Origin: Macrothele yani
Taxonomy: Eukaryota; Arthropoda; Arachnida; Araneae; Macrothelidae
DNA: 64,000 nucleotides
NCBI GenBank assembly: GCA_039090855.1
Contig: CM077022.1
Location: forward strand, 73,122,971 to 73,186,970
Direction of reading: 5' to 3'
The translations under genes were made by a program, and so were the position numbers. Positions within the stretch are counted from its first letter, which is position 1; each line of letters begins with the position of its first letter. Below are positions 42,126-53,031 of the stretch, in pieces. The notes below the pieces were generated by a model that saw only the letters and a list, made by a program, of their open reading frames with translations, had not been told where the DNA came from and ran no database searches.

Positions 42126-45100
42126 AGATACTTTTGAATAATAACTCAATGATAAAACAAGAATGACGACATCGAATTTTCGGTTGCAAAGAGCACGTCT
42201 TTTGAATAATTTCTGACGTTAATTAAATTTATCAAAGTTATTCAAAGTCAATGCAACCGGTTAGAAAGAATCAACCGGTTTTCTACAATCGATAAAACAT
42301 CTAGAAATAGAACCAGTAACTTACTTCCACCAGCGGCTAAAAAGTATGTCACGAAAGGTAACCAACGGGACACAAAATTTCTCATGGCAGAAGGAGTATC
42401 GTTGACAAAGATTTTCAAATCGAATGGTTAAAAGACGAAATACAGAAGGAAACATAATAAAACTCTACGCCTTTTAGAGGAAGAATTTTGCATAATGGGA
42501 AAGCTGAAAATAGGCGAAAAATATTCTTCATGGAAAAAGCTATGCTAAGGAAAAAGAACTTTCAAATACGTCTCCTGGAAGTAGAGATAACGAGAAAAAG
42601 GTTTTGACCTTTACGCCCCCAGCGGAAAATCTGTGCATTAATTAAACAGGATAACGCTCAACATCTTTGTTGTAGGGAATGGCATACAAGAAAACAAATT
42701 TCTCAATAAGGTTTTTAGAAGCGGAGATACAGCTGCAAACAGAAGTACATAAACAGCACCTAGCGACTGAACTGTGAACTATAAAACTCCACAAATACTA
42801 ACTTAAATTTTCCCACAAGGTTAGTAGTGGCATCCGGTGTTGAAAGAAGTTTTTAAATCGCACATTCAGAAGCAGATATACTGTATTAAGAAAAAAAGAT
42901 TAAACATTGGGGCCCCTATCGGCGAAATCGTGCATTATTTTGGGAATAAAATACAAACAAAGTATTTTCACAGTTAGTAGTATCTGACAGAAGAAGAATT
43001 TTTTATATCGGGTTTTTAGTCCTGCAAATATTGCTGTAAAGGGAAACATGAACTTACGTCCTCTAGTGGCAAACTTGTGCGTTAAGAAAAGTTCGAAATT
43101 ATATGGGAAATATTTCGCACCGGAAACGCTGTCCAAGATAGGAAGAATTTTTAAATCGGACTTTTACAAGCAGAGATATCGACACAAAATGAGATATACA
43201 TCTACGCCTCCTGGCGAAAAAACTATGCGCTATTTTAAGCAGGAAGCATTTTCAAAAGGTTTTCCGAAGTGAGCGGCATCGATCCACGAAATAATTTTTT
43301 CAATCGAGTTTTCGAAATCTTAGATTTTGCTGCAAATACATGAGAAGCAGAAATAGACACTTACGCCCCACCCCTCGTGGCCATACCCTTCCTTATCAAA
43401 AATTAGGAATTGTAATCAAAACATTTCCGATGCAGGAAGAAGTTTTCGAATCGGAATTTTAGAAGCAGAAATATCGGGGAAAACGCAATTTACCTTTACG
43501 CCCCCTAGCGGAAAAATCTATGCGTTACTTGAAAAATTTAAAACTGTCTGAGAAACAGTTCGCCCCGGAAATGCTTTCCAACAAAGAAAGAATTTTTCCA
43601 ATCGGACCCTTAGAAGCAGAGATATCGACAAAAATACGATATACATCTAGGCCCTCTGGTGGGAAACCTATGCGCTATTTTAAGCAGGAGGTATTTCCAA
43701 AAAAATTCTTGGGTGAGCGGTATCAGTCTACGAACGATTTTTTAAAATTGAGTTACCGGGAGCTTAGATTTTGCTGCAAATACATCAGAAGTAGAAATAG
43801 ACACTTACACCCCCTGGTGGCCAAATCATTCATTATCAAAAAATAGAAATTATAATCAAAATATTTCCCATGAGGAGCTGTTTCCGATGCAGAAAGATTT
43901 TTTCAAATCGGAGTTTTTGAAGCAGAGATATCGGGGAAAACGCAATATAACTTCACGCCCTCTAGCGGAAAATCAATGCATTACTTGGAAAAAAAAACTG
44001 TGCCTAAAATAATCTTCATTACAAATGACATCGAAAGGAAGAAATCATTTTTTTAATCGTTTAGTTAGAAGCAAATATATGCAATAAAATGTGTTTTCAT
44101 TTCGATATCGTCTGCATTTACGCCCTCTAGCGGCGAAGTTGCGCAAAAAAAAAAAAAAAAAAAAAACGGATGCAAGGATCATTATTCTCACATTTCAAGT
44201 TTTCCAATGCAAAAATAATTTTTCAAATCCTACTAATAGTTGCACAGATATGGTGTCCACAGACGGACGGACAAACTCCGATAACATAAACACGATTTTT
44301 TTTTTACAAAAGACGTGCTAAGAAAGTATGTTTTTAAGATCGTGCTTATGTTACCGGTTTGTCCGTGTGTGGACACCATATCTCTGCAACTATTAGTCTG
44401 ATTTGAAAAATTATTTTTGCATGGGAAGCTTGAAATGTTCGAATGATGAATCTTGCATTCCGGTTTTTCACGATACACAATTTCGCCGCCAGAGGGCGTA
44501 AATGCACATGATATCAAATTCAAAATACATTTTATTCCATATATTTGTTTCTGAACATCCGATTGAAAAAAATTCTTTTACCTTTCGATTCTGTTTATGC
44601 CGATGACTATTTGAGGTATAGGCATTTTTTAAAGTTACGCAACGATTTTCCGCTAGGGGTGTAAAAGTAAATTGCGTTTCCTCCGATATCTCTGCTTCTA
44701 AAACTCCGATTTAAAAACAGTTTGGCCACCAGAGGGCGTAAGAGTTAATTGCCGCTTCTAATGTATTTGCAGCAAAATCTGAGCTTCTAAACTCTCGATT
44801 TAAAAAAATTCTTTCGTGAACCGATACCACTTACACCGATAAACATTTTCGGAATATTTTCTTCTTAAAATAATGCATGGTTTCTCCGCCAGGAGGTGTA
44901 GAAGTACATCTTATTTTTGTCAATACCTCTGCTTTTAGGAGTCTGATTTAAAAAATATCTTTTTTTGTTGAATGGCGTTTCCGGTAGGAAATGTTTTTCA
45001 TATAACTTCAAAAATTTCAAGTAATTCATAGACCCTCCGCTAGAGGGTAAAAGGGTAAATTGCATTTCCCCCGATATGCGATATCTCTGCTTCTAAAACG

Positions 45101-46171
45101 TCAATTTGAAAAATTCTTTCTGCAGCGGATACAGCTCGTGATAGAAAATGCTTTGCATATAATTTCTAATTTTTGGTAAACAATGGTTTGGCCAACAGGG
45201 GCGTACGTGTTTATTTCTCCGTCTGACATATTTGCAGCAAAACTTAAGCTTCTTTAAACTCGATTGAAATAATTCTTTCGTGGACTGATACCACTCTCCT
45301 CGAAAAACCTTTTGAGAATGCTTTCTTCTTAAAATAACGCATATTTTTTCCGCAGGTGGCGTAGATACATATCGTGTTTTTGTCGATATCTCTGCATCTA
45401 AGAGTCCGATATGAAAAATTCTTCCTTTGTTGGAGAGCGTTTCCTTTGCGAAATGTGTATCATATATTTCAAATTTTTCTTAATGCACAAGTCTTCCACT
45501 AAAGGGCGTAAGTTCGCGTTTCCGTTTAGAACAATATCTGCTGGACTAAAAATTCGATTGAAAAACTTCTTTCTTCGGTCCGATTCTACTAACTACGCAA
45601 GCTCTGTATGCGTATTTCCTTCCCATAATATTACACAATTTCGCCGCTAGGGGGCGTAAATCTATGCTTCTACATGTGCGATTTTAAAAGTTATTTTAAC
45701 ACTGGATACCATTTATCTTGTAGAACACTTTAGGTTAGTATATGAGGAATTTTGTAGTTCACGGTTCTGACGGTAGGTGGTGTTTTTGTACTTCAGTATG
45801 CAGCTGTATCACCATTTCTGAAAACCCTGTTGATAAATTTCCTTTTTGCTGTATGCCATTCGCTACAATAGAGATGTGGAGCATTATCCTCTTTAAATAA
45901 TGCAAAGATTCCCCGCTAGGGGCGTAAAGGTCGAAACTTTTTCGCTATCTCTGCTTCCGGTAGACGTCTCTGAAAAGTTTTTTTTTCCTTAACATAGTTT
46001 TTTCCATGAAGAATATATTTCGCCTATTTTCAACTTTTCCATTATGCAAAATTCTTCCGCTAAAATCTCTTTGTCTCTAATACCTGGTGCTTCGAGAAAA
46101 GTTTTGTGCACCATTTATTAACTTTCGTAACATACTTTTTAGCCGCTGGTAAAACTAAGTACATGTTTCTA

Positions 46172-47680
46172 CAATGGTGTGCAAAAATTAAGGACGAAGA
46201 GGAGAAATTAGCATAACAGCGGAACGAGCAGGCAGAACGGACCGAAACACCACTCAGGGGATAGACTAGGGTCCGGTACGGCAGGGCATGCGCATATATG
46301 CAGCATGATCGGGGAGGGAGGTGCCGGAAGGGTATAAAGCACACGGGCGGTGTACGCTCAGCAATTTGGTGAAAGCTATTGCACGGTGTACATCGGTTTG
46401 AACGACGTCGAGTTGCTACCACCGTGTGATATGGCCAACAGGCAATCCAGTAGACGACATATGGATAACTTTACCCGAGGTCGCGTCATTGGGAAGTTGG
46501 AAGAAGGTCGAAGTGTGACTAGTGTGGCTGGGGGAGTTCGGGATCGCTCACAGCATCGTTTCACGAGCTTGGAGAGTATTTCAAACAACAGGAACAGCTG
46601 TCGGAGAGTTTAGCATTGGTCGTCCACGAGCAACCACGGCGGCGGACGACCGGTATATTGTCCTACAGGCGAGAAGAGACAGAAGGCAGACAGCGGGAGA
46701 AATCGCAAGGCACATGCAACAGACAACTAGACGTCCGTTATCGCGTTTTACCGTGGCCAGGATGCTGCACAAAGGCGGTCTATTTGCACGACGACCAGTA
46801 CGGTGTGTGCCATTAACGCCTGCTCATCGGAGACGGCGGTTTCTGTGGTGCCAGGAACACAAGAACTGGACACATCAGCAATGGGGTCGAGTTCTCTTTA
46901 CGGATGAGAGCCGATTTAGTCTGACGAGCGATTCTGGACGTATACACATCTGGAGAGAGCAGGGAACACGCAATCACACCTCCAACATCATCGAAAGGGA
47001 CCGGTTTGGAGGTGGCGGAGTTCTCGTTTGGGGAGGTATCATACTTGGTAGCCGTTCTGACCTCCACATCTTCCAAGGTGGTTCAGTCACTGGTGTCCGC
47101 TATTGTACCGTGGTTCTCCTGCCTCACGTGCGTCTGTTTAGAGGTGCTGTGGGTCCTGAGTTCCTCTTCATGGACGACAACGCTACACCTCATCGTACAG
47201 TGGCTGTCGCAGAGCTATTGGAGAGTGAAGATATTCAACGCATGGAAGGTCCCCGGACCTAAATCCAATCGAAGACGTGTGGGACCTTCTCGGGAGACGC
47301 TTGGTAGCATGTCACCAGCCGCCAGCAACGATTCCGCAGCTGCGATTGGCGCTACAAGAGGAATGGGCCGCGATGCCTCAACAGCTCCTTGACAACCTCG
47401 TCCTCAGCATGGACAGACGTTGTAAATCCTTCAACGCAGTCAGGGGTGATCATATGCCCTGCTAAAGACTGGATTTTTCTTGGCAGCCGCCTGTCACATG
47501 GCCGTTTCTGTCTTCTGTCCAGTTGTTCTCGAAGCTACCTTTTCAATAAAGTGCCTTTGTATCCTTTGGATTCCTTGTTTGGACGGTTTTGCCCCATATT
47601 CTTACATCTTGGGGATCTTATGGTATGATTTGAGTCGATGTGGAAAAAAACCGTCTCGTCCTTAATATTGCACGTCAGTG
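46172..47680 (+). mobile_element. Tc1 element inserted in the palindrome
   Basis: The left end CAATGGTGTGCAAAAATTAA-GGACG and the right end (reverse complement) CACTGACGTGCAATATTAAGGACG are flanked by TA (46170-46171 and 47681-47682). Palindrome sequence continues on both sides. Confidence 0.9.
46431..47465 (+). pseudogene. Tc1 transposase with two frameshifts
   Basis: MANRQSSRRHMDNFTRGRVI starts the first helix-turn-helix. A frameshift near 46535 (in a G run) moves to the frame of 46522-47262, which is open through RRPVRCVPLTPAHRRRRFLW, VLFTDESRFSL and FLFMDDNATPHRT. A second shift near 47250 moves to RSPDLNPIEDVWDLLGRRLV and the C-terminus RCKSFNAVRGDHMPC. All three catalytic residues are retained. 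Confidence 0.9.
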
Positions 47681-47870
47681 TATTTCTGGATGTTTTATCG
47701 ATTGTAAAAACCGGTTGAATGTTTTCGTAACAGTTTCCACTGACTTCGAATAGCTTAGATAAATTTAATTCGCCGCTGAACGGGTTCAAAATGCGTACTC
47801 ATTACATTACAACCGTATATTCGGTGTCATCTTTCTTAAGTTTTTTTTTTCGATTTTCCTTTTGACGTAG

Positions 47871-49600
47871 GACTGCGTCTAACTCTGCGGATAGTATGGG
47901 GCGACTTACGGCCGATCGCCTGTGAGAAAAATAGGTCCCGATTGAAATCATTATAGCGTTAAAAATATGTACCGCACACTAATCGTGCTAGCATATTCGC
48001 ACACAGCATTCAATTCACGTACTGCATAATAGATCGTGCGCGGGGGAAATGATGCAATATTTGAGGGTGTGCCGCCGCCTTTGACTCAGTCTATCTCGGC
48101 AATCGTGAGTGCAAAACCACTATGCGTGGTATCGTTTTAAGGTCTATTCAAATTTATAAAGAACCTTTCGCAGTGGTTTAAACTAAAATTAAAAAGAATT
48201 GTTTTCGTGTGAACGGGTTAACATTTTGGACAATTCGCAGAATGAAGACAAGCAAAAGTGGAGAAAATCAGAACGAGACGCAAGAGCAAGTGATGGGGAA
48301 TGTAAGAAACCCGAGAAAACAGAGCACCACGTTGTGTAATTCGTGTATCAATTTGCTTTGTTTTCGCAGCATTATTTCTAAAAATTATGTAAGCTACTTT
48401 TGACATCATAGATCTGTGTTGGCTATAACAAATTAAATAAACGCTTTGAAACCATACTCGACTAGCTCATTTCATCTCTCCGATCTGCAAGTCGTAGTCC
48501 TAGTTTCCAAACTGACGGCCGAATCAGAACTGAGCCTAAATGTATTTTTTTTCAAGTAAAGAAGGGAACATTCTAAGTGAAAAGATAAATAAATAAAAAA
48601 ATGCTAATTGCGAGTCTTTTCTGTCCACAAATATTTTCGCAGTACCCGAGAAGTTTTCAACATGACTCTTGTTAAATTGACTGTCTGTTGTATTTGCAGC
48701 CGAATCTGAAAGTTGAAGATTAATCCGATTTGTTCTGCTTACTATGACATGAAAATGCTCAAATTCATGCGACAGTATTTTAATGGCTTTATTTCTGAGC
48801 TGTTCTTTGACTTTTGGCATGCAATGGGACAAACGAATTTCTTTCTTACGGTAAGAACAAATTCGTTTTTTAGGCTTAAACTTATTTAAAAACGAAAGAC
48901 AAAATAAAGGATCTATACAAGTGTTTTTGTTCCCGTTTCTCGCTGTCGTTTCACCGAAAAATCGCAACAGCTAGTGGGGATGACTGTGACAGACAAACAG
49001 AAAAGAGGGGATTTAGTACGGTAACAAGCTAAGAACCGCTGAAGCTCGGTGCGTGAATTCGGACCCCACAATGTGCAATGAAGAGATCAACATGGACGAC
49101 TCCCTGCAGGGACTTCAAGCAGGGAAATGATGAATTGCCTAATGACAAACAGATCATCCAAAATCAAATATCACTCGTGCAAATCTGACAATAGTCCGAC
49201 GTACCTTCAGTGAGATAATAAACAACACTAAATCCGTAACCTTTGCTGTTGTTTGTAGTAATGGCTTTGTTCTTTCTGACAGAAAAATGGAGACTTATGA
49301 ATTCATATGTGTATTTTTGCTTGCAACCTTATTAATCTGATTTTGGCAAATTTTAACAAATTCTTAAAGAGAAAGAGCAACTCCTTGCTATTCGGAAATA
49401 TTTCAGTTCCTTTTGTTTTATTATATAGGCTGATCAATACGGAACTTCCGATTACCTTTGGCGGCGGACAAGGGATAGATAAACACCTGCCACTCGATTA
49501 GAAACCTTTAGTAAATGTACATAAACCTTACTTGCGCAGCTTATATGCAAAATACTTAGATCACGTACGTCACAACGTGATCTAGGCAACTATTTAAGAC
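47871..49600. other. Stretch without recognised gene
   Basis: A 143-codon minus-strand frame (48536-48967) is open but shows no known domain and has the lysine, serine and phenylalanine richness expected of AT-rich non-coding DNA. Nothing else was seen. Confidence 0.45.
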
Positions 49601-49627
49601 TGCTACTCGCCAGTGATGTTGATCACA

Positions 49628-50830
49628 ATGGGAAAATAAAGGAGTTCGATGAAGGGCTTATTGTGGGTGCCCGACTGGCTGGAACGACGATTCTGATTTC
49701 TCAAAAGGTGAGATATCTTGGGTCTATAATCAGTGGTAAAATAACCCACATTGCTTGCCTAAGCGTAACAGTCGCGCGGCCACCAGGAACGAGATTGCTG
49801 TCGTCTGAGAAGGCTTGTGCGGAGAAACAGGACTTACTGAGTACTGCAGTTGACCGAAGCATTCAACGAAGGCTGTTCCCGATCCATATCTCATCGAACT
49901 ATACGCAAGGAATTGAAGTAGATCGGTTTTAGCAGTCACATGCCTATACGGAAACTAATGATTTCTGCGAAGAACACGAAAGTTGGTCTTCAGTGGAGCC
50001 AGGAACGCCGTCACTGGACTGGAAGAATGGAAAAAAAGTCATGTGTTCTGACGAGTAGCGGTACACCACCTTGTTCTGTACCGAAGGTAGACCGAGAGTT
50101 TGGAAAGAACCACATAAAGCAATGGACCCAACTTTCCTTGTAAACCCAACGTTCTGGAATTGATGTCATGGTGTGGAGCACGATCTGTTGGTACGGAACA
50201 GATCCCCTGATAGACCTGTTTAGTATAGACCTGCTTTCGACTTGGGGACCTGTTTCGTATCTGTTGGTAGGGAACAGGTCCCCTGATAGACCTATATATT
50301 TCGTATAGACCTGCTTTCGACTTGGGGACCTGTTTCGTATCTGTTGGTACGGAACAGGTCCCCTGATAGACCTGTTTCGTATAGACCTGCTTTCGATTTC
50401 GGGACCTGTTTCGTATCTGTTGGTACGGAACAGGTCCCCAAGTCGGCTGTCCTCCAAGGATTATCTGAACATTGTTGTCGATCAAGTCTATCCTGCAATG
50501 TTGACTTTTCTCCAGCAGATGACGGCTGTTTCATGGACGATAATGCATCGCGAAAGATGTGTTCAGAAGTGGCATGACAGAGACTTCCGCCATCTTCCCT
50601 GACCATCACAAAGACCGGATATGAACCCCATTGAGAATGTATGGGACATATTAGAAAAACATATCCGGGAGCAAAATCCTCTTCCGTCAAATCTGAGCCA
50701 GTCAAAGGCCTGTGTGGTGAACACCTGGTATGCTGTAGGCGTAGAGGCACTCCAACACCTTGTAGAATCTATGCCAAACCGCATATGTGTTGTAATTCGG
50801 GCAAAAGGAGGTCCGACCCGGTATTGAATA
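49628..50830 (+). pseudogene. Tc1 relic with internal minisatellite
   Basis: The first part, near 49650, reads EFDEGLIVGARLAG (helix-turn-helix start). Around 49990 GLQWSQERRHWTGRMEKKSC precedes an eroded first catalytic block (SDE). Near 50165 GIDVMVWSTICWYGTDPL runs into the 76-bp repeats. After them, FMDDNASRKM (second aspartate) and MNPIENVWDILEKHIREQNP (glutamate) follow, ending in ICVVIRAKGGPTRY at 50826. Frames are broken many times. Confidence 0.82.
50186..50440. repeat. 76-bp tandem repeat inside a Tc1 relic
   Basis: Three full units and a partial one, each starting CTGTTGGTACGGAACAGGTC. The second unit has 4 extra bases (ATAT). The start of the unit is ordinary Tc1 coding sequence (WYGTGPL), so the array arose in place. 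Long minus-strand frames through it result from repetition. Confidence 0.9.
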
Positions 50831-51199
50831 AAAATTTATAATTCAGCGACCTTTATGTGTAGATAAATAGAGGTCTCTCAAAGTCATTGCACTCTCCTAA
50901 CAAGAGGGTGTTGTTTCGCACAAGAGTTTGAATAAAAAGGTAACGTTATGGAGGACATATTCGAGTGAAAAGCCCAACCCGGCAAGAAGCTTGGAATCAC
51001 TCTGAAGTACGAGCGGTGATAAAGTTTAACGATGTGAAGCGCGGTACAGAAAGAAATATTTGCATTTGCAGCTATCTGACACAAAGTCATTCATCTGTAT
51101 TCTTGCAGCACAGCCTCCACACACGCCACACTGCTGTCTGTTGTTGATGTTGAAGGCCTGTCACTGCGTTTCTCATATGTCAACGCATTAGACCAGTAA

Positions 51200-51249
51200 G
51201 CGAACTTTGTTCGAACGATGTCTCAACAGCCATTGGCAGGCTGAAAGTA
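51200..51249 (+). pseudogene. Tc1 fragment, 5' piece
   Basis: MSQQPLAG at 51220 precedes the inserted DD41D element. The sequence resumes at 52832 with DQTQRVVAKTIGVSRSLL, a typical Tc1 helix-turn-helix, so the two pieces were contiguous. Confidence 0.65.
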
Positions 51250-52831
51250 CCGGGTGATCCAAAAGTTTTGCACATTTTGAAAACGTAATAACTCCCGGAG
51301 TTTTGAAAGTAGGGCAACCAGGTTTACGTAGAAATGATCAGAATGACATCGGAGTTTTTATGAAATCACATAAATTTTTACTCATTTTACTTACATTTTT
51401 CATCGTCAGATGGCGCCATAGGTGAACAAGTCTGGGATAGTGGGTATAAAAGCAGAATGTGGGAAACAACCACAAGTCACAGCGGTCAGTGTCAGTATGC
51501 TGTCATTACCGGACAAAGGGCTCTTACTGAAAATGTTTTATTGCAACGCTGAATATGCGAGTGCTGCGTTGAGAGCCTACTGGTCACTGAAAGGTTATCG
51601 CAGTGGGAAAAGGCAGATGGAAAGTGCTGCGCTGCGGCGAGTGGTGAAAAAATTCGAGGAAACGGGATCTTTGGCAGCACGCCTACGAATCGGTAGACCA
51701 CGAACACGTGCTGATGCAGCAGAGACAATTACGTGGGAAATGGATGTGATTGCAATGTCATCCGCACATGGCGACTCCAGTGCTTGCCATGTTTCTCGGC
51801 AAACAGGCATTCCATACGGGACTGTATGGCGAACACTACGACGGATGCTGCACTGATACCCGTACAAACTGCAAAGGCATCACGAACTGCAAGCTGGCGA
51901 TTACGTGCAGCGTCAGGAGTTCTCAGCATGGTTTTTCCGACAAATGGATGTCGACGAGAACTGGCTGATGAACGTTTTATGGACTGATGAGGCACACTTT
52001 TCCCCTAAACGGAGTGGTAAACACGCACAACTGCTGCATCTGGGCCACGGAACATCCCCGAGCAGTCGCTGAAGCGCCACTTCATGAGCCGAAAGTGACA
52101 GTGTGGTGTGGATTCACGGCTTCCTTCATTATCAGTCTTTTTTTTAAAGAGGTCAGCGGCACATCCTTCGAAACCGTTTCAGTGACAGGTGCACGTAATG
52201 CGAACATGTTGCGAACGTACGTTTTCCCTAGCTTGCAAGAGCGGGATGCAGTGAATCTGTGCACATTTATGCAGGTTGGAGCACCACCCCACGTCGCACG
52301 TTCCGTTAAGCAACTGCTTCAAGAGCTGTTTGGCGCAAATCGTGTGTTGAGCAGACACTTTCCGAAGGCTTGGCATCCTCGGTCACCATACCTGACACCC
52401 TGCGATTTCTGGCTCTGGGGTTACCTAAATCACAAGTGTACAGATGTCGCCCCACTTCATTGGCCATCCTGAAAGATGCCATTCGACACCATGTGGCAGC
52501 TATACCACCGGACATGCTCTTCAATGCCGTCCATGGTGATTTCTCTCGTCTGCAGGCAGTGCTGGAACAGGACGGCGAGCACATTGAATACTTGGTACAA
52601 TGAGGTGTCTAACCTGGTACAATCAGGTGTCTATTTTTTTCGACACTTTCAACCTGTTGTTGCTGCGCCATCTGGCGATGAAAAATCTAAGTGAAATGAG
52701 TAAAAATGTATCTGATTTCATAAAAAACCCGATGCCATTCTGATTATTTCTACGCAAACCACGTTGCCCTACTCTCAAAACTCCGCGAGTTATTACGTTT
52801 TCAAAATGTGCAAGACTTTTGGATCACCCGG
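51250..52831 (+). mobile_element. DD41D-type mariner-like element with about 140-bp terminal repeats
   Basis: The ends CCGGGTGATCCAAAAG are inverted repeats extending to about 51400 and back from 52690, flanked by TA (51248-51249 and 52832-52833). The length is 1582 bp. Confidence 0.92.
51498..52602 (+). pseudogene. DD41D-type transposase, second aspartate lost
   Basis: MLSLPDKGLLLKMFYCNAEY, then a LKGYRSGKRQM block and VVKKFEETGSLAARLRIGRP, is the N-terminal region known from arthropod mariner-like transposases. A stop at 51856 and a frameshift follow. VLWTDEAHFSPKRSGKH has the first aspartate. The second block reads MQVGAPPHVAR where the family has MQDGAPPH, so aspartate has become valine. 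The third is in TPCDFWLWGYL, 42 residues on in my count. Two or more frame changes are present. Confidence 0.85.
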
Positions 52832-53031
52832 TAGATCAAACACAGCGGGTGGTAGCAAAAACCATTGGAGTGTCACGAAGTTTATTGCTCGACTGTGGAC
52901 ACGATTCCACAACACGGGAAGTGATAGTCCACGAGCATTGTAAACAGCCCGTCGGAACAGGTGGCAAAATGCTGCTCAGCCCCAGCGAGAGCTTATTCTG
53001 TCAACAGGACGCAGGTTGTCAACTCAAACTA
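52832..53031 (+). pseudogene. Tc1 fragment, 3' piece
   Basis: DQTQRVVAKTIGVSRSLL, followed in another frame by LWTRFHNTGS-like sequence, is the DNA-binding region of a Tc1 transposase. The next Tc1 (53032) ends it. Confidence 0.7.

Larger units (their letters stand above)
42128..47870. repeat. Giant palindrome of about 150-bp tandem units (foldback-type)
   Basis: The left arm (42128-44300) contains about 12 tandem units. Each has a core like TTACGCCCTCTAGCGGAAAA, then a GCATTATTTTAAG-like run, then TTTTCAAATCGGACTTTTAG and AAGCAGAGATATCG. Core positions are about 42466, 42608, 42756, 42905, 43056, 43203, 43360, 43496, 43650, 43805, 43952 and 44115. The right arm (44340-46171, resuming 47681-47870) has the same units reversed. 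The turn is near 44310, where GGTGTCCACAGACGGACGG faces its reversed copy across a short loop. A Tc1 (46172-47680) interrupts the right arm, and the arm resumes with ATGTTTTATCGATTGTA matching TACAATCGATAAAACAT near 42285. No coding sequence is present. Confidence 0.88.

Noticed and set aside
48536..48967. 143-codon minus-strand ORF as a possible host gene
   Set aside because: No recognisable domain, codon use and composition like the surrounding AT-rich DNA, and no splice or neighbouring exon. Reported only as an open frame.
50011..50750. Two 148-codon and one 152-codon minus-strand ORFs with repeated RNRSxRKQVYT-like peptides
   Set aside because: They are read through the 76-bp tandem repeat and antisense to a Tc1 relic. 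The repetition explains the open frames.
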